Positions 10,960-19,840 of a stretch of DNA of 64,000 nt are shown piece by piece (position 1 is the first letter of the stretch; each line of letters starts with the position of its first letter). The notes below the pieces were generated by a model that did no database searches, had not been told where the DNA came from, and saw only the letters and a program-made list of their open reading frames with translations. The DNA is from Cristatella mucedo (Eukaryota > Bryozoa > Phylactolaemata > Cristatellidae): positions 7,736,001 through 7,800,000 of the forward strand of contig WPIO01000008.1 in NCBI GenBank assembly GCA_009760855.2, written 5' to 3'. A program made the position numbers and the translations under genes.

Positions 10960-11762
10960 CATCGCTCACACACTCAAATACCAATCAATCAAAAAGCCAT
11001 GGTACCAAGAAACTCACACCAGACTTATAATGAATGCTTCTGGATTGTCCAGTAAAAGCAATAAATCAAAATTCAGCTATCCAACTAGCCTAGTTTATAT
11101 CGCGATCGCAATAGCTCGTCTGCGTCACCCTCAGAGAGCTATATCTCTTTACAAGCGCTTTATGGCTTACTTTAGTAAATGCAAGAAGTAAGGTTAACTG
11201 AAAAACATTCAAGTATTATGCTAAGGCAAGCATTCAGACGCACGCAATAAGATAATCAGAGCCACTGGTTATTAAGACCACTTGCAAAATGTGAAGTTCA
11301 CTTGGGCGCCAGGAAAGCTAAGCGGTACATATTTTCTTCAGCGGAAACTTCAATTTTTCAAAGCATTTGCATGTATTAATAGCAGCCAGGCATTAGTTCT
11401 GTATTATGTATTATAATAAGGGCTGGAGAACTTTTCTGGATGTAGCGGCGTAGGTGGCCCCAACTTCTGGCCTTTTCTCTGGGAGGAGGCTGCCATATTT
11501 GAAAGTAGAGTGCAGTAAACCCGCCCGGCTGGTAGAGTTCTGGGTGCAGCTCGAGGCTATCTACATCTAGCTATCTACATCATAATCATCATCTATCTAC
11601 ATCCTCATCATCATCATCATCTATCTACATCCTCATCAAGCTATCTACATCTACATGGGCTGAGCCCTTAGCCTTCTCTTGAAAATCACGGAGCTCTTAC
11701 CTTGGTGGCCGCAATGACTCCGTAGAAGAACGAATAGGAAAATAATAAAACCATCCGCTATC

Positions 11763-11875
11763 TCAGCTGATTGTATAGCCTCATTTGTATAGCGGTAGAT
11801 GAGCCATAACGGCTCGAACCCACGACACTGGTCGTGAAGAGCGAGCACCTTACCCCTGGGCTGAGACCCAGCGGC
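11763..11875 (-). mobile_element. SINE-A copy, internally deleted
   Basis: An antisense copy with the tail (CTCATTTGTATAGCGGTAGA) joined early to the B box (GCTCGAACCCACGAC) and a short head (CACCTTACCCCTGGGCTGAG). About 40 bases of the body are missing relative to the 6580 copy. Confidence 0.7.
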
Positions 11876-11910
11876 ATAAAGTGTTTGTGCGTCCTAGGTC
11901 CTAGGTGCAG

Positions 11911-12061
11911 CTAAAACAGGAAGCAGCTCGGAGGGCTCTGCCTGCCACAGCAGCAGTTGCAGAATGCAATGCGGAAGAACGGCTGCTGGAGAACACTGGC
12001 AAGCCAGCAAGGGATGGATCTATGCCGCCTCCTCGAGGAGTTCCAGCTAACGACGAGCGTG
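11911..12061 (+). CDS. Isolated candidate coding exon
   Basis: The open segment lies between an acceptor (CTAGGTGCAG, ending 11910) and an excellent donor (GCGTG|GTGAGT, after 12061). It enters in phase 0 and leaves in phase 1. It encodes an alanine- and glutamate-rich stretch (LKQEAARRALPATAAVAECN and on). No partner exon was found nearby: the satellite begins 100 bases downstream. It may be a lone exon of a broken or widely spaced gene, or chance. Confidence 0.25.
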
Positions 12062-12159
12062 GTGAGTGCAGAGTCAGGCACTGTTATGTAGAGCAGGGCG
12101 GAGTGCAGCAGAGTGGAGTAAAGCGTGTTCGACGAATTCGTTGGAACAGATTGCGGTAG

Positions 12160-12776
12160 AGGCCGGGCTATTGCCTTCGATTGCCGTGCATTGCCATCGA
12201 TTGTGCGTTCTCGAATGTTTAAAAGGATGTGGTTTCACTTTTAATGCAGTGTAGTGCAATACGCAAGCAAAGTTGGAGCTTCTCTTAGCAACTGTCGGTC
12301 CATTTGCAACGGACCGTTATGGATTGGCGGATTTCCCCTGGCCATTGCCGTCGATTTCGGTGCATTGCCATCGATTGAACTCAAACAATGGGTGAAAATT
12401 ATGTGTGCACAAGGTGCATGTTACGTGGAATGAGAGTTGCAGTTTATTGCAGCCAATATTGTCAATTTTCCACGGATTTCGCTAGCGGCCTCAACCATTG
12501 CTGCGGATTGCCATGCATTGCTGACAGTTAACGAGCAAAGCATCTTGAAAATGCCACGGTTTTTTCTTTGGACGCAGCGGAAAGTTATACTTTATGACAA
12601 TTTGGGCTTCGTGCTGCCTATTTCTCGTCAATTTGCCGCGAATTGGGGTATTAGCCCGGGCCATTGCTTTCGATTGCCATTTATTGCTCGTGATTGTACG
12701 TTCGCGATTGGTTGAAATGATTTGATTGTACTTTAAACACAGCGAGCTGCGACGGGTAAGATAAATTTGATTTTGG
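12160..12776. repeat. Diverged satellite array, left part
   Basis: Four diverged units can be anchored on a core resembling CCCGGGCCATTGC followed by TCGATTGC and TGCATTGC. The cores lie near 12168, 12341, 12494 and 12661, a spacing of about 153-173 bases. The LTR element interrupts the array at 12776. ATTGC and GATTGC words are strongly over-represented. No coding potential is seen. Confidence 0.7.
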
Positions 12777-13087
12777 TGTAGTTCGATTGATTGCATGCGG
12801 GCTGGTACCGCTCCTATCCTAAACAGCTGCTGGGAGCATCCTCGAGAGGGGCCTGTGCACAGCTGTGGTCCACTTCTAATGAGGCGTTGACACAGGCCGA
12901 TAAGCCGCTGGTGAACAGATGGTGGATTCACCATCGGGGTCGGCCAAGGCACAGCCGGAGTCGAGGAGAAGAGACTCGAGTGTGAGAAGGGGCGAAGGCA
13001 GTCGTGCGTCTTGCGGCTCCGTTCGTCGGATAATAAACTATTAGCGTTGTGCATCGGCTGGCACTCTAATGTGCGAACCGAACGACA
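12777..13087 (+). repeat. 5' LTR
   Basis: 311 bases, TG...CA, with an AATAAA at 13032-13037. It contains the palindrome-like GGTGGATTCACCATC. The Gag frame's first ATG (13069) lies inside its last 19 bases. Confidence 0.9.
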
Positions 13088-14103
13088 AGCTATTTCTGGG
13101 AATGGAGCCGATGACGCCTTTGGAGATGTATTGTGCAGCGTCCCAAAGCTTCGATGGCTTCGGAGATTTCTTTGGCTGGCTGCTGAACTTCGAGAGGGAG
13201 ATCAAGAAAAAAGGCTACGAACCGAGCGAGTGGCACTTGTTTTTGCTCCTGGCAATGCAAGGCGGGGCCTTCACGTTTGCCTCGAGGCTCCCGCAGGAAG
13301 TTCAGGATGACTATGCCAAGCTTCGTGAGGCCCTAGTGAGGGCATTCACCTCGTCGGCCGGTAGAGCGCGATTGCTGCACGCTGATCGGATAAAGGCTGG
13401 TCGGACTGAGAGGGCCGACAGGAGCGACCGGAAGCGGCAGCAGCGATCACCAACTGTGTGCCGGGCGACAGAGGTTTGCCAGGCTGCCGAGCCGTGGCGG
13501 CAGGCAACGGCTCTCAAAGCGGTGACGGTTGGTCAAGCTGCGTTGTTCGAGGCAACGATCAGTGGTGTGGCTGAGGCGACTGAGAGTGAAACGACGCATG
13601 GAGAGGCGGCGGCGTCAGCGTGGAAGGCGGCGGCGTCCGCGACAGAGGCATTGGCCTTCGATGGAGCGAAAGCCATGAATGTGACGTTGGCCTGCGAACA
13701 GCCGGTGGGCTGTGACGCGGCGCAGGCCGGACAGTGTTGCAGACCGAAGAGTCTGCACATGACGGCGAGACTGTCGAGGAAGAAGAGTCTGTGCTGGTCA
13801 CAGGGATTGTGCAGACCGAAGAGTCCGCACAGGCCGGACAGTCTGTGCAGCATGGGGAGTCAGCTCGGGACGGAGAGACTGGGAAAGTTGGAGAGGCTGT
13901 GCTGGCCGGAGAAGCAGCTGCGCATGTCGGAGACAGAATCAGAACAGACAGAACAGGCAGAATCCGATGGAGCGACGGCGGCCGAGGTCAGCAAAATGGT
14001 GGCTGTGGACGTCAGCTCGGCGACGATGGCCGGTGGCTCACGTTGCCGGCTGGTCGTGAAAGGCCGTGCACCAGCGCGCCTCCCGCGAGCAGCTGTAAAA
14101 TAG
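13069..14103 (+). CDS. Gag-like protein of the LTR element
   Basis: A 344-codon open frame. Residues about 15-95 resemble the retrotransposon Gag capsid N-terminal region: an acidic, aromatic-rich lead-in (FGDFFGWLLNFEREIKKKGY), then WHLFLLLAMQGGAF, a ...RLPQEV segment and DDYAKLREALVRAF. This pattern is typical of Ty3/Gypsy-group Gag. After residue about 110 it becomes low complexity (A/T/E-rich) with short degenerate repeats and lacks a recognisable CCHC knuckle. An overlapping frame at 13734-14216 is also open over the repeat part. The frame is intact although the LTRs have diverged, which could mean function or simply relaxed chance. Confidence 0.6.
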   Translation: MCEPNDKLFLGMEPMTPLEMYCAASQSFDGFGDFFGWLLNFEREIKKKGYEPSEWHLFLLLAMQGGAFTFASRLPQEVQDDYAKLREALVRAFTSSAGRARLLHADRIKAGRTERADRSDRKRQQRSPTVCRATEVCQAAEPWRQATALKAVTVGQAALFEATISGVAEATESETTHGEAAASAWKAAASATEALAFDGAKAMNVTLACEQPVGCDAAQAGQCCRPKSLHMTARLSRKKSLCWSQGLCRPKSPHRPDSLCSMGSQLGTERLGKLERLCWPEKQLRMSETESEQTEQAESDGATAAEVSKMVAVDVSSATMAGGSRCRLVVKGRAPARLPRAAVK

Positions 14104-14267
14104 CCAGCCAGCCTCTGGGGTCAGCTATTGATGTTGGCTGCTATGCCGATACGGCACTGCATGTGTCGTGTCGCATTTTTAGAGGCTTGGCTCGATCAAT
14201 GCTGCCCTGTACATAGCAGCTACATGTGTCGGTGCTGCAAACTTGTGACCTTAAGGTCAAGGGGGCG

Positions 14268-14575
14268 TGTAGTTCGATTGCATGCGGGCCGGTACCGCTC
14301 TTTTCCTAAACAGCTGGTGGGAGCATCATCGAGAGGGGCCTGCGTACAGCTGCGGTCTGCTTCTAACGAGGCGTTGACACAGGCCGATAACCCGCTGGTG
14401 AACAGATGGTGGATTCACCATCGGGGTTGGCCAAGGCACAGCCGGAGTCGAGGAGAGGAGACTAGAGTGGGAGAAGGGGGCGAAGGGAGCCGTGCCCCCC
14501 TCGGCTCCGCGCGTCGGATAATAAACTATTAGCGTTGTGCATCGGCTGGCTCTCTGCTATGTGAACCGAACGACA
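14268..14575 (+). repeat. 3' LTR
   Basis: 308 bases matching the 5' LTR, with small indels near the start and in the GGGGCGAAGG region. It keeps the AATAAA and ends in CGACA directly before the TTTGG target duplication. Confidence 0.9.
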
Positions 14576-16125
14576 TTTGGCCTAGTCACTTTCCGGCGAT
14601 TTTCAATTTCGACGGATCATAATGGACTGCCGCATTTTCCCGGGCCTTTGCCGTCGATCGCCATGAATTGTCCTCAAGATCGAACGGTCAGAGCGAGTTG
14701 AAAGTATGTTCGCGGCGGGCAGCGATACGTTACTTGGAACGAGAATTGGAGCTTGGTTCGCCGATTTCCCGTCAATTTGCCATTGATTTCGGTATGGTCC
14801 CAGCCATTGCTTTCGATTGGCATGCATTGTTGACAATTAACGTGCAAAATAGCTTGAAATTCCTACGATTTCACTTTTAGCTCAAAGAAATGTGATATGG
14901 GATGACAGTTGGCACTTAGTGCAGGCAATATGTGGTCGACTTGCCACGGATTGTAGTGGATTGCTGCTTTAATCCGAGCAGTTGCCGTAGATTTCCGTGC
15001 ATTGCCCAAGATTGTACGAGTGAAATTGCTTAAAATGATGTGGTTGACTTTAACCAGTGTGCTTTGTAACATGGATTCAAAATAAGAGCATTGCAAAACC
15101 CATTTCAGGGCATTTTGCATCAGAATGCTGCAGATTGCAGTATTGGCCCGAGCCATTGCAGTCGATTGCAGTTAATTGCTGCCGAATGGTCAAGGTAATT
15201 GTATAGAAATTGTGCGATTACAAAATAATCTAAAGTTAGAGCAACGTACAATCACTATTAGAGCTTGAAGTGTACGAATTCTGGTCGTTTTGCAGCGGGT
15301 TTCGGTGGATTCACGTACTGGCCCGGGCCATTGCAATCGATTGCAGTGCATTGCTGCAGAATGGTCGATGCAATTACAGTGAAGTTATGCGAGTACGCAA
15401 TTACCGAAGAATCGAGCAGTGTCCAATCAAAATTAGTGCTTTTAGTGTACGCATTCCGGTCGCTGTGCGGCGGATTGAAGTGGATTGTGACATGGGACCG
15501 GGCCGTTGCAGTCAATTGCAGTGCATTGCATGAGGACGCGTGTGCACAATAGAGCGAAATTTTGTTGGTGCACTTTGAGCTGAGTCTAGCCTTATATGCA
15601 ATGTAATTAGACCTTCGGTGGCGATTTGAGGATGGTTTGCACTGGAATAGAGTAGATTTTGATAGTTTCTAGGCTCTTTCAGGTGACTGCCGCGCATTGC
15701 CACAGTGCGAGGATGCACATTTTTTTTTATTCTATGTGGGTGTGCACACCACACGGTGCACTTTAATATGCAATAAAACTGGAGCTCGACCCAACTTAGT
15801 TTGACTTTTTTGCTGTGGATTTTGTGGATTGAAGTGGACTGCAGTATTGTCCCGGGCTACTGCAGTGGATTGCAGCGCATTGCACGAGAACGGCCGTGCC
15901 AACGCAAGTGAAAGTTTTTTGAATGCTATTGCCGCAGAGTGTGCTGTCATATGCAATCAGAAAGGAGCTTTTCGAACAGGATTTCTTTCGTTGCGGGGTG
16001 GAATGCAATGGATTGCCGTGGATTGCGGTATTGGCCTGGGCCACTGCGATATTATTTTAGTGGACTTCATGAGAACACGTGAGCGTTATCTCGCGAAACT
16101 CTCTGGGTACATTGCACACGCAGCG
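14576..16125. repeat. Diverged satellite array, right part
   Basis: Nine more unit cores are recognisable, near 14645, 14803, 14981, 15151, 15328, 15503, 15685, 15858 and 16041, spaced 158-183 bases. The best-preserved pair (15151 and 15328) shares CCATTGCARTCGATTGCAG, TTAATTGCTG or TGCATTGCTG, and GAATGGTC. The left and right arrays were one tract before the LTR element inserted. Confidence 0.75.
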
Positions 16126-16880
16126 TAGTTTGATATTTCAAACGTTTTGGAGCTATGTGCGTCGCTGATTTGTGGTGGATTTGACGGAAACTATTACTAC
16201 CGTTTAGGCAAGTTTGTAGAGGCCTTTAGCGTGCTACCCCGGTTCCGGTCCCAATAAAGGCACGAATTTCTTGAAAGTGTATCAAGAAGGGCGTCAAGGC
16301 CTCCGTTAGGAAGGTCGAGGTCCCCCAAAAAACTTCTCAAGAATTAAAATAACTGCCAAACAGTTAACTTCTTAAGTACAATTTGAGTATTAAGGTTTTT
16401 GCTCGGCCGACAATTTTTCCCCAGCATATTTCGACGAGAGGTCATTAACCTTGTGCCACGCCCCTTAAGGTTGCACTTTATTTCCTTGTACCAAAATCCC
16501 TCTCAAAAGAGAGGCTACGTCAGTGCTCCGAATCCCGAGTAAAAGTGTACCTTAAATGAGAACTATCGCTCTATTCAAAAGTAAAAGCCGAGTCCATTAA
16601 TATGTATTTTTTTATTTATGAATGCGTGTTATCATCCACCGCCTGCCTCAATGCAGCACAAATGAGCCTTTGAAGGCATCTCTGATTGGTAGTGGTGGCT
16701 TCAGTCCGTCTTGGACGAGAAGCTCGGACTTGCGAACATCGTATACGCAAACGATACAGCTAAGACCTGTTGAAAGTTATTCTGATCGTTATTTGACCGT
16801 AGCGCATAACAAATCACGTGCTTTTCGATATCTAAACGCTTATCGCTTCGGGCTGCTGGGTCTCCCACGCCGGCGGCTGC
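16126..16880. other. No gene recognised between satellite and LINE
   Basis: AT-richer sequence with an 87-codon frame at 16622-16885 of no recognisable family. It may include the 5' part of the LINE whose coding region becomes recognisable from about 16920. Confidence 0.4.
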
Positions 16881-18269
16881 CTTAGCTACGCCGGCGGCTA
16901 GTAACCTGCTTGTTAGTGATGATCGTCAGCAGCTGCTATCGCTTCGTCATCGTAGATCAAATGCATTCCTAGATATTAATGTAGTTGCTAAGATTCATGA
17001 ACTACGCATTAACAAAAGAAAAGCTCCCAGTAGCCGCCGCGGTGACCGGAACCGCCAGGTCAGACGCCGCTCGTTGGGCGGGAACTTCGAGCTGAGTACC
17101 CGCTCGTTTGGTATTCCTAGCATTGTCTCGAACCGCTCAGCACGCTCCCCCACATGCGTCACTGTGAATCTCTCTAACTTAGTGGTCATCAGGCCTGTTA
17201 TAACTCCATCGGCCCGACTTAACGCTTGCCTTTGGAATTCTCGCTCAATGTTCAATAAACCTCTGGTAATAAGAGACCTTATTTCGGAAATTGGTCTCGA
17301 CCTGCTCGCCCTAACTGAAACTTGGCTAAAATCGATAAACTGTCTGACAATTAAAGACGCTACCCCAACTGGTTTCTCATTCTTTCACACTGCAAGATCA
17401 ATCAAAACTGGAGGTGGAGTTGCTGTTATCGTACGCTCGAAATTCAACCTCAAGCCATTTGCAGTACCCTCGAAGCAGTCTTTTGAATCAATTGTCTTGG
17501 TCTCACCCGAAAACTACCTACCGATGGTGGCAGTAGTCTATCGCCCACCAGGTACCAAATCCTCCTTTATCTCAGATTTCTCCGATCTCATTTCGATTCT
17601 GTGTGCAAGAAATCGATCCTTCCTCGTTATGGGTGATTTCAACGTTCACTTTGATAGCTTAACTGATACTTTTCCTTTGGACCCTATTCCCACTGTCCTA
17701 CTCTTACGTTGCATTGATCTGCTGCTGCCATGCGTAACATTAATATGTCATTAGCCTCAGGTTATATGCCAGCACCTTTCAAAAAAGCTTTAGTCAGGCC
17801 ACTTCTCAAGAAAGCGATACTAGACCAAGAGAACTTGAGCAACTGCCGCCGAGTCTCCCTTCTACCATTCTTATGATAGACGCTGGAACGGGTCGTGGAG
17901 GACCAGCTGAACTCATATACTGAAACTTCAAACCTTGCTTGTAAGTTCCAGTCTGGCTTTAGAGCTAATCACTCCACAGAATCAGCATTGCTTAGGGTGT
18001 ACAACGACCTACATAGGAATGCAGACATGGGTAGAGTATCTCTGTTTTGCTTGATCTCTTGGCAGCTTTTGATACTATAGATCACCAAGTTCTTCTAGAG
18101 CGCCTCTCATCTCGCCTGGGCATCACTGACACTGCTCTGCAATGGTTCAGGTCCTATCTCAGTGGGAGACTCCAGAGTATTGACGTGAATGGACAAAGAT
18201 CATCCAAGGTACCTCTGAAATATGGGGTACCTTGGGGCTCCGTGCTAGGTCCGGTTCTTTTCACGGTTT

Positions 18270-18322
<53 letters not shown>

Positions 18323-18548
18323 CTGATGTGATTGCCAAGCACAATCTAGGCTTTCACTTCTATCCGGATGACACTCAGTTGTACCTTTGCTTTGATCCCT
18401 CCCAGCCTTCGAGCAATACGAATTCTCTCAACTCACTTGCTGCATGTATTGATGACATCTGCACATGGATGGCAGCAAATTTTCTAAAACTAAACGATAA
18501 CAAAATTAACTTATCGGTTATGGGCAAACCTATTGAGACAAATCTATA
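16881..18548 (+). mobile_element. CR1/L2-type LINE fragment with internal deletion
   Basis: Residues coded at 17215-17680 match an apurinic-type endonuclease: LNACLWNSRSMFNK, LLALTETWL, GGGVAVIV, VVYRPPG and LVMGDFNVHFDS. The frame then jumps within a few codons to the reverse-transcriptase approach region (FPLDPIPT, then FKKALVRPLLKK with frameshifts), so the C-terminal endonuclease and linker are deleted. The RT motifs follow: FQSGFRANHSTESALLRVYN, LDLLAAFDTIDHQVLLERL, a GSVLGPVLFTVYT block and YPDDTQLYL in place of YADD. Stops and frameshifts near 17750-18050 show it is dead. The 3' end is missing. Confidence 0.85.
18273..18320. repeat. (CT)n microsatellite inside the LINE RT
   Basis: 24 CT units lie exactly between the codons for VLFTVYT and ADVIAKHNL, where relatives have a short leucine/proline segment. 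The array therefore expanded in place within the RT coding sequence. Confidence 0.9.
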
Positions 18549-19415
18549 AATAAATAATAATAATAATAATAATAATGCACTTGATAAGCCGCCCTCAGAG
18601 AACTCAGTCTCTTTCTAGGCACTTTACATTTGCTACAAAGGGAAACGCGATTGAATGGTGAGCTAATATCATGCTTGATAAACAACATGAATAACATGGT
18701 TACGGGTGACATGCACTGGGTCAGCATGCAAATGTGGTTAGTGGCAGCATGCACAGTGTCAGCACACATAAGCACATAAAGGACAAATCACAGGGACCCA
18801 CTAAATGCTATCATAAATAGGTGTTTTTAAATTCTTTTTAAATGTGGTCAAGTCAGGGGTTGTTGTGACGCAATTCGGGAGTGAGTTCCAGGCTTTGGGA
18901 GCATAAGAACTAGAAAACCCTGAACGACGGTGTTGATATGTTCACTACATTTTGTAAGGCAGCACTATGATTTAGCTTGCATGATATTTAGCAAGAGAAT
19001 AGAGTGTGCACGGTCTCCAAAGGATTTGAGGTTTGTACGAGGTATTGGTAAACTGTTGGATTCCGAAAAGCAGGTGGTACGATGCTTGGCCTGGCGGGGG
19101 GGGGGGGAGTAGATCTGAGAGATAGGCTGGAGCCAGAGAATGAAGTGACCTAAAAGTGAGCTACAAAACATTGAAGTCGATCCGTTGCTTGACTGGTAGC
19201 CAGTGCAGGTCGGCAAGAAGTGGTGTGGTGTGGCAACTGCGACGCACACGACAGACAAGCAGAGTTTTGCACCAGCTGTAATCGCCTGATTGCACATGCC
19301 GGTAGGCCAGCAAGCAGTGAGTTACAGAAGTCAAGACGGGATGTCACAAATGCATGGACCAGATAAGACGTGGTATCTTTATCTAAACAAGCCCGAATTC
19401 TAGCAATGAATAAAA
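18549..19415 (-). mobile_element. LINE 3' end, antisense copy
   Basis: On the minus strand it encodes ARIRACLDKDTTS, VTSRLDFCNSLLAGLPAC and RRLQLVQNS, typical of the post-RT C-terminal region of CR1/L2-type LINEs. It runs into the 3' untranslated region and an (ATT)n tail at 18549-18576. It abuts the sense LINE fragment tail to tail. It shares its frameshift after QNSA and a downstream TAG with the copy at 31120. Confidence 0.8.
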
Positions 19416-19724
19416 TAATTACGGTTATCGGCATCATATGCGACTTGTATCCCAACTGATCGAACCTTAGTAGATCGCTATAGATGCTCGAAGCTTGTTG
19501 AGGTGCATACTTGTGACTTTTATACAGCTTCATTTCCAGGGTTGGTTGGTGGCTTGTAAATAAATAACACAACTAATATTTCACTATCGGAGTGAAATTT
19601 GAAATGTGAGTTCAGCTTTGCTTTTTTACGCTTCGTTTTCACTCAATTGATTCTATAAGTCCACGATTACGGAAAATAAAGCTCCCGGACGTTTGATGAC
19701 AATACTGCCATTCATACTAGCATA

Positions 19725-19840
19725 ATAAATGTCTCCTTAGCCTCAGGTCATGTCTCGGCAACCTTCAAAAAGGCTGCTGTTAGGCAATTAATTAAGAAAG
19801 CGACACCAGACCAAGAGAACTTGAGCTGCTTTCGGTACGG
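19725..19840 (+). mobile_element. Short LINE RT fragment
   Basis: This resembles 17735-17850 (the CCTTAGCCTCAGG, CCTTCAAAAA and GACCAAGAGAACTTGAG blocks), covering the region that precedes the RT fingers. It ends at the edge of the GC-rich block. Confidence 0.75.

Larger units (their letters stand above)
5886..11910. other. AT-richer intergenic region with SINEs and LINE pieces
   Basis: No gene is recognised. Open frames are all under 170 codons, end at random stops and lack domains. The identifiable content is listed separately: SINE-A copies (about 6580, 7122 and 11763), an antisense LINE 3' tail (8436-8645), a SINE-B copy (about 10780), an imperfect hairpin (8131-8183), a short (CT)n at 9001-9026, a (TA)n tract, and an ATCTACATC-rich simple repeat at 11563-11660. 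Confidence 0.5.
12777..14575 (+). mobile_element. Complete non-autonomous LTR retrotransposon (gag only)
   Basis: The 1.8-kb element has two LTRs (12777-13087 and 14268-14575). Both start TGTAGTTCGATT and end GAACCGAACGACA, so they have TG...CA termini. The target duplication TTTGG is perfect on both sides (12772-12776 and 14576-14580). The internal region is only about 1.2 kb and holds one Gag-like frame with no protease, reverse transcriptase or integrase. A purine-rich tract (AAGGTCAAGGGGGCG) precedes the 3' LTR. No clear tRNA primer site was recognised after the 5' LTR. The LTRs differ at roughly a tenth of positions, so the insertion is old. It would need trans-acting enzymes from an autonomous relative. 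Confidence 0.9.

Noticed and set aside
16881-19840. A single LINE insertion with twin-priming inversion
   Set aside because: The tail of the antisense piece faces the sense piece, which is the wrong arrangement for a 5' inversion; separate insertions fit better.
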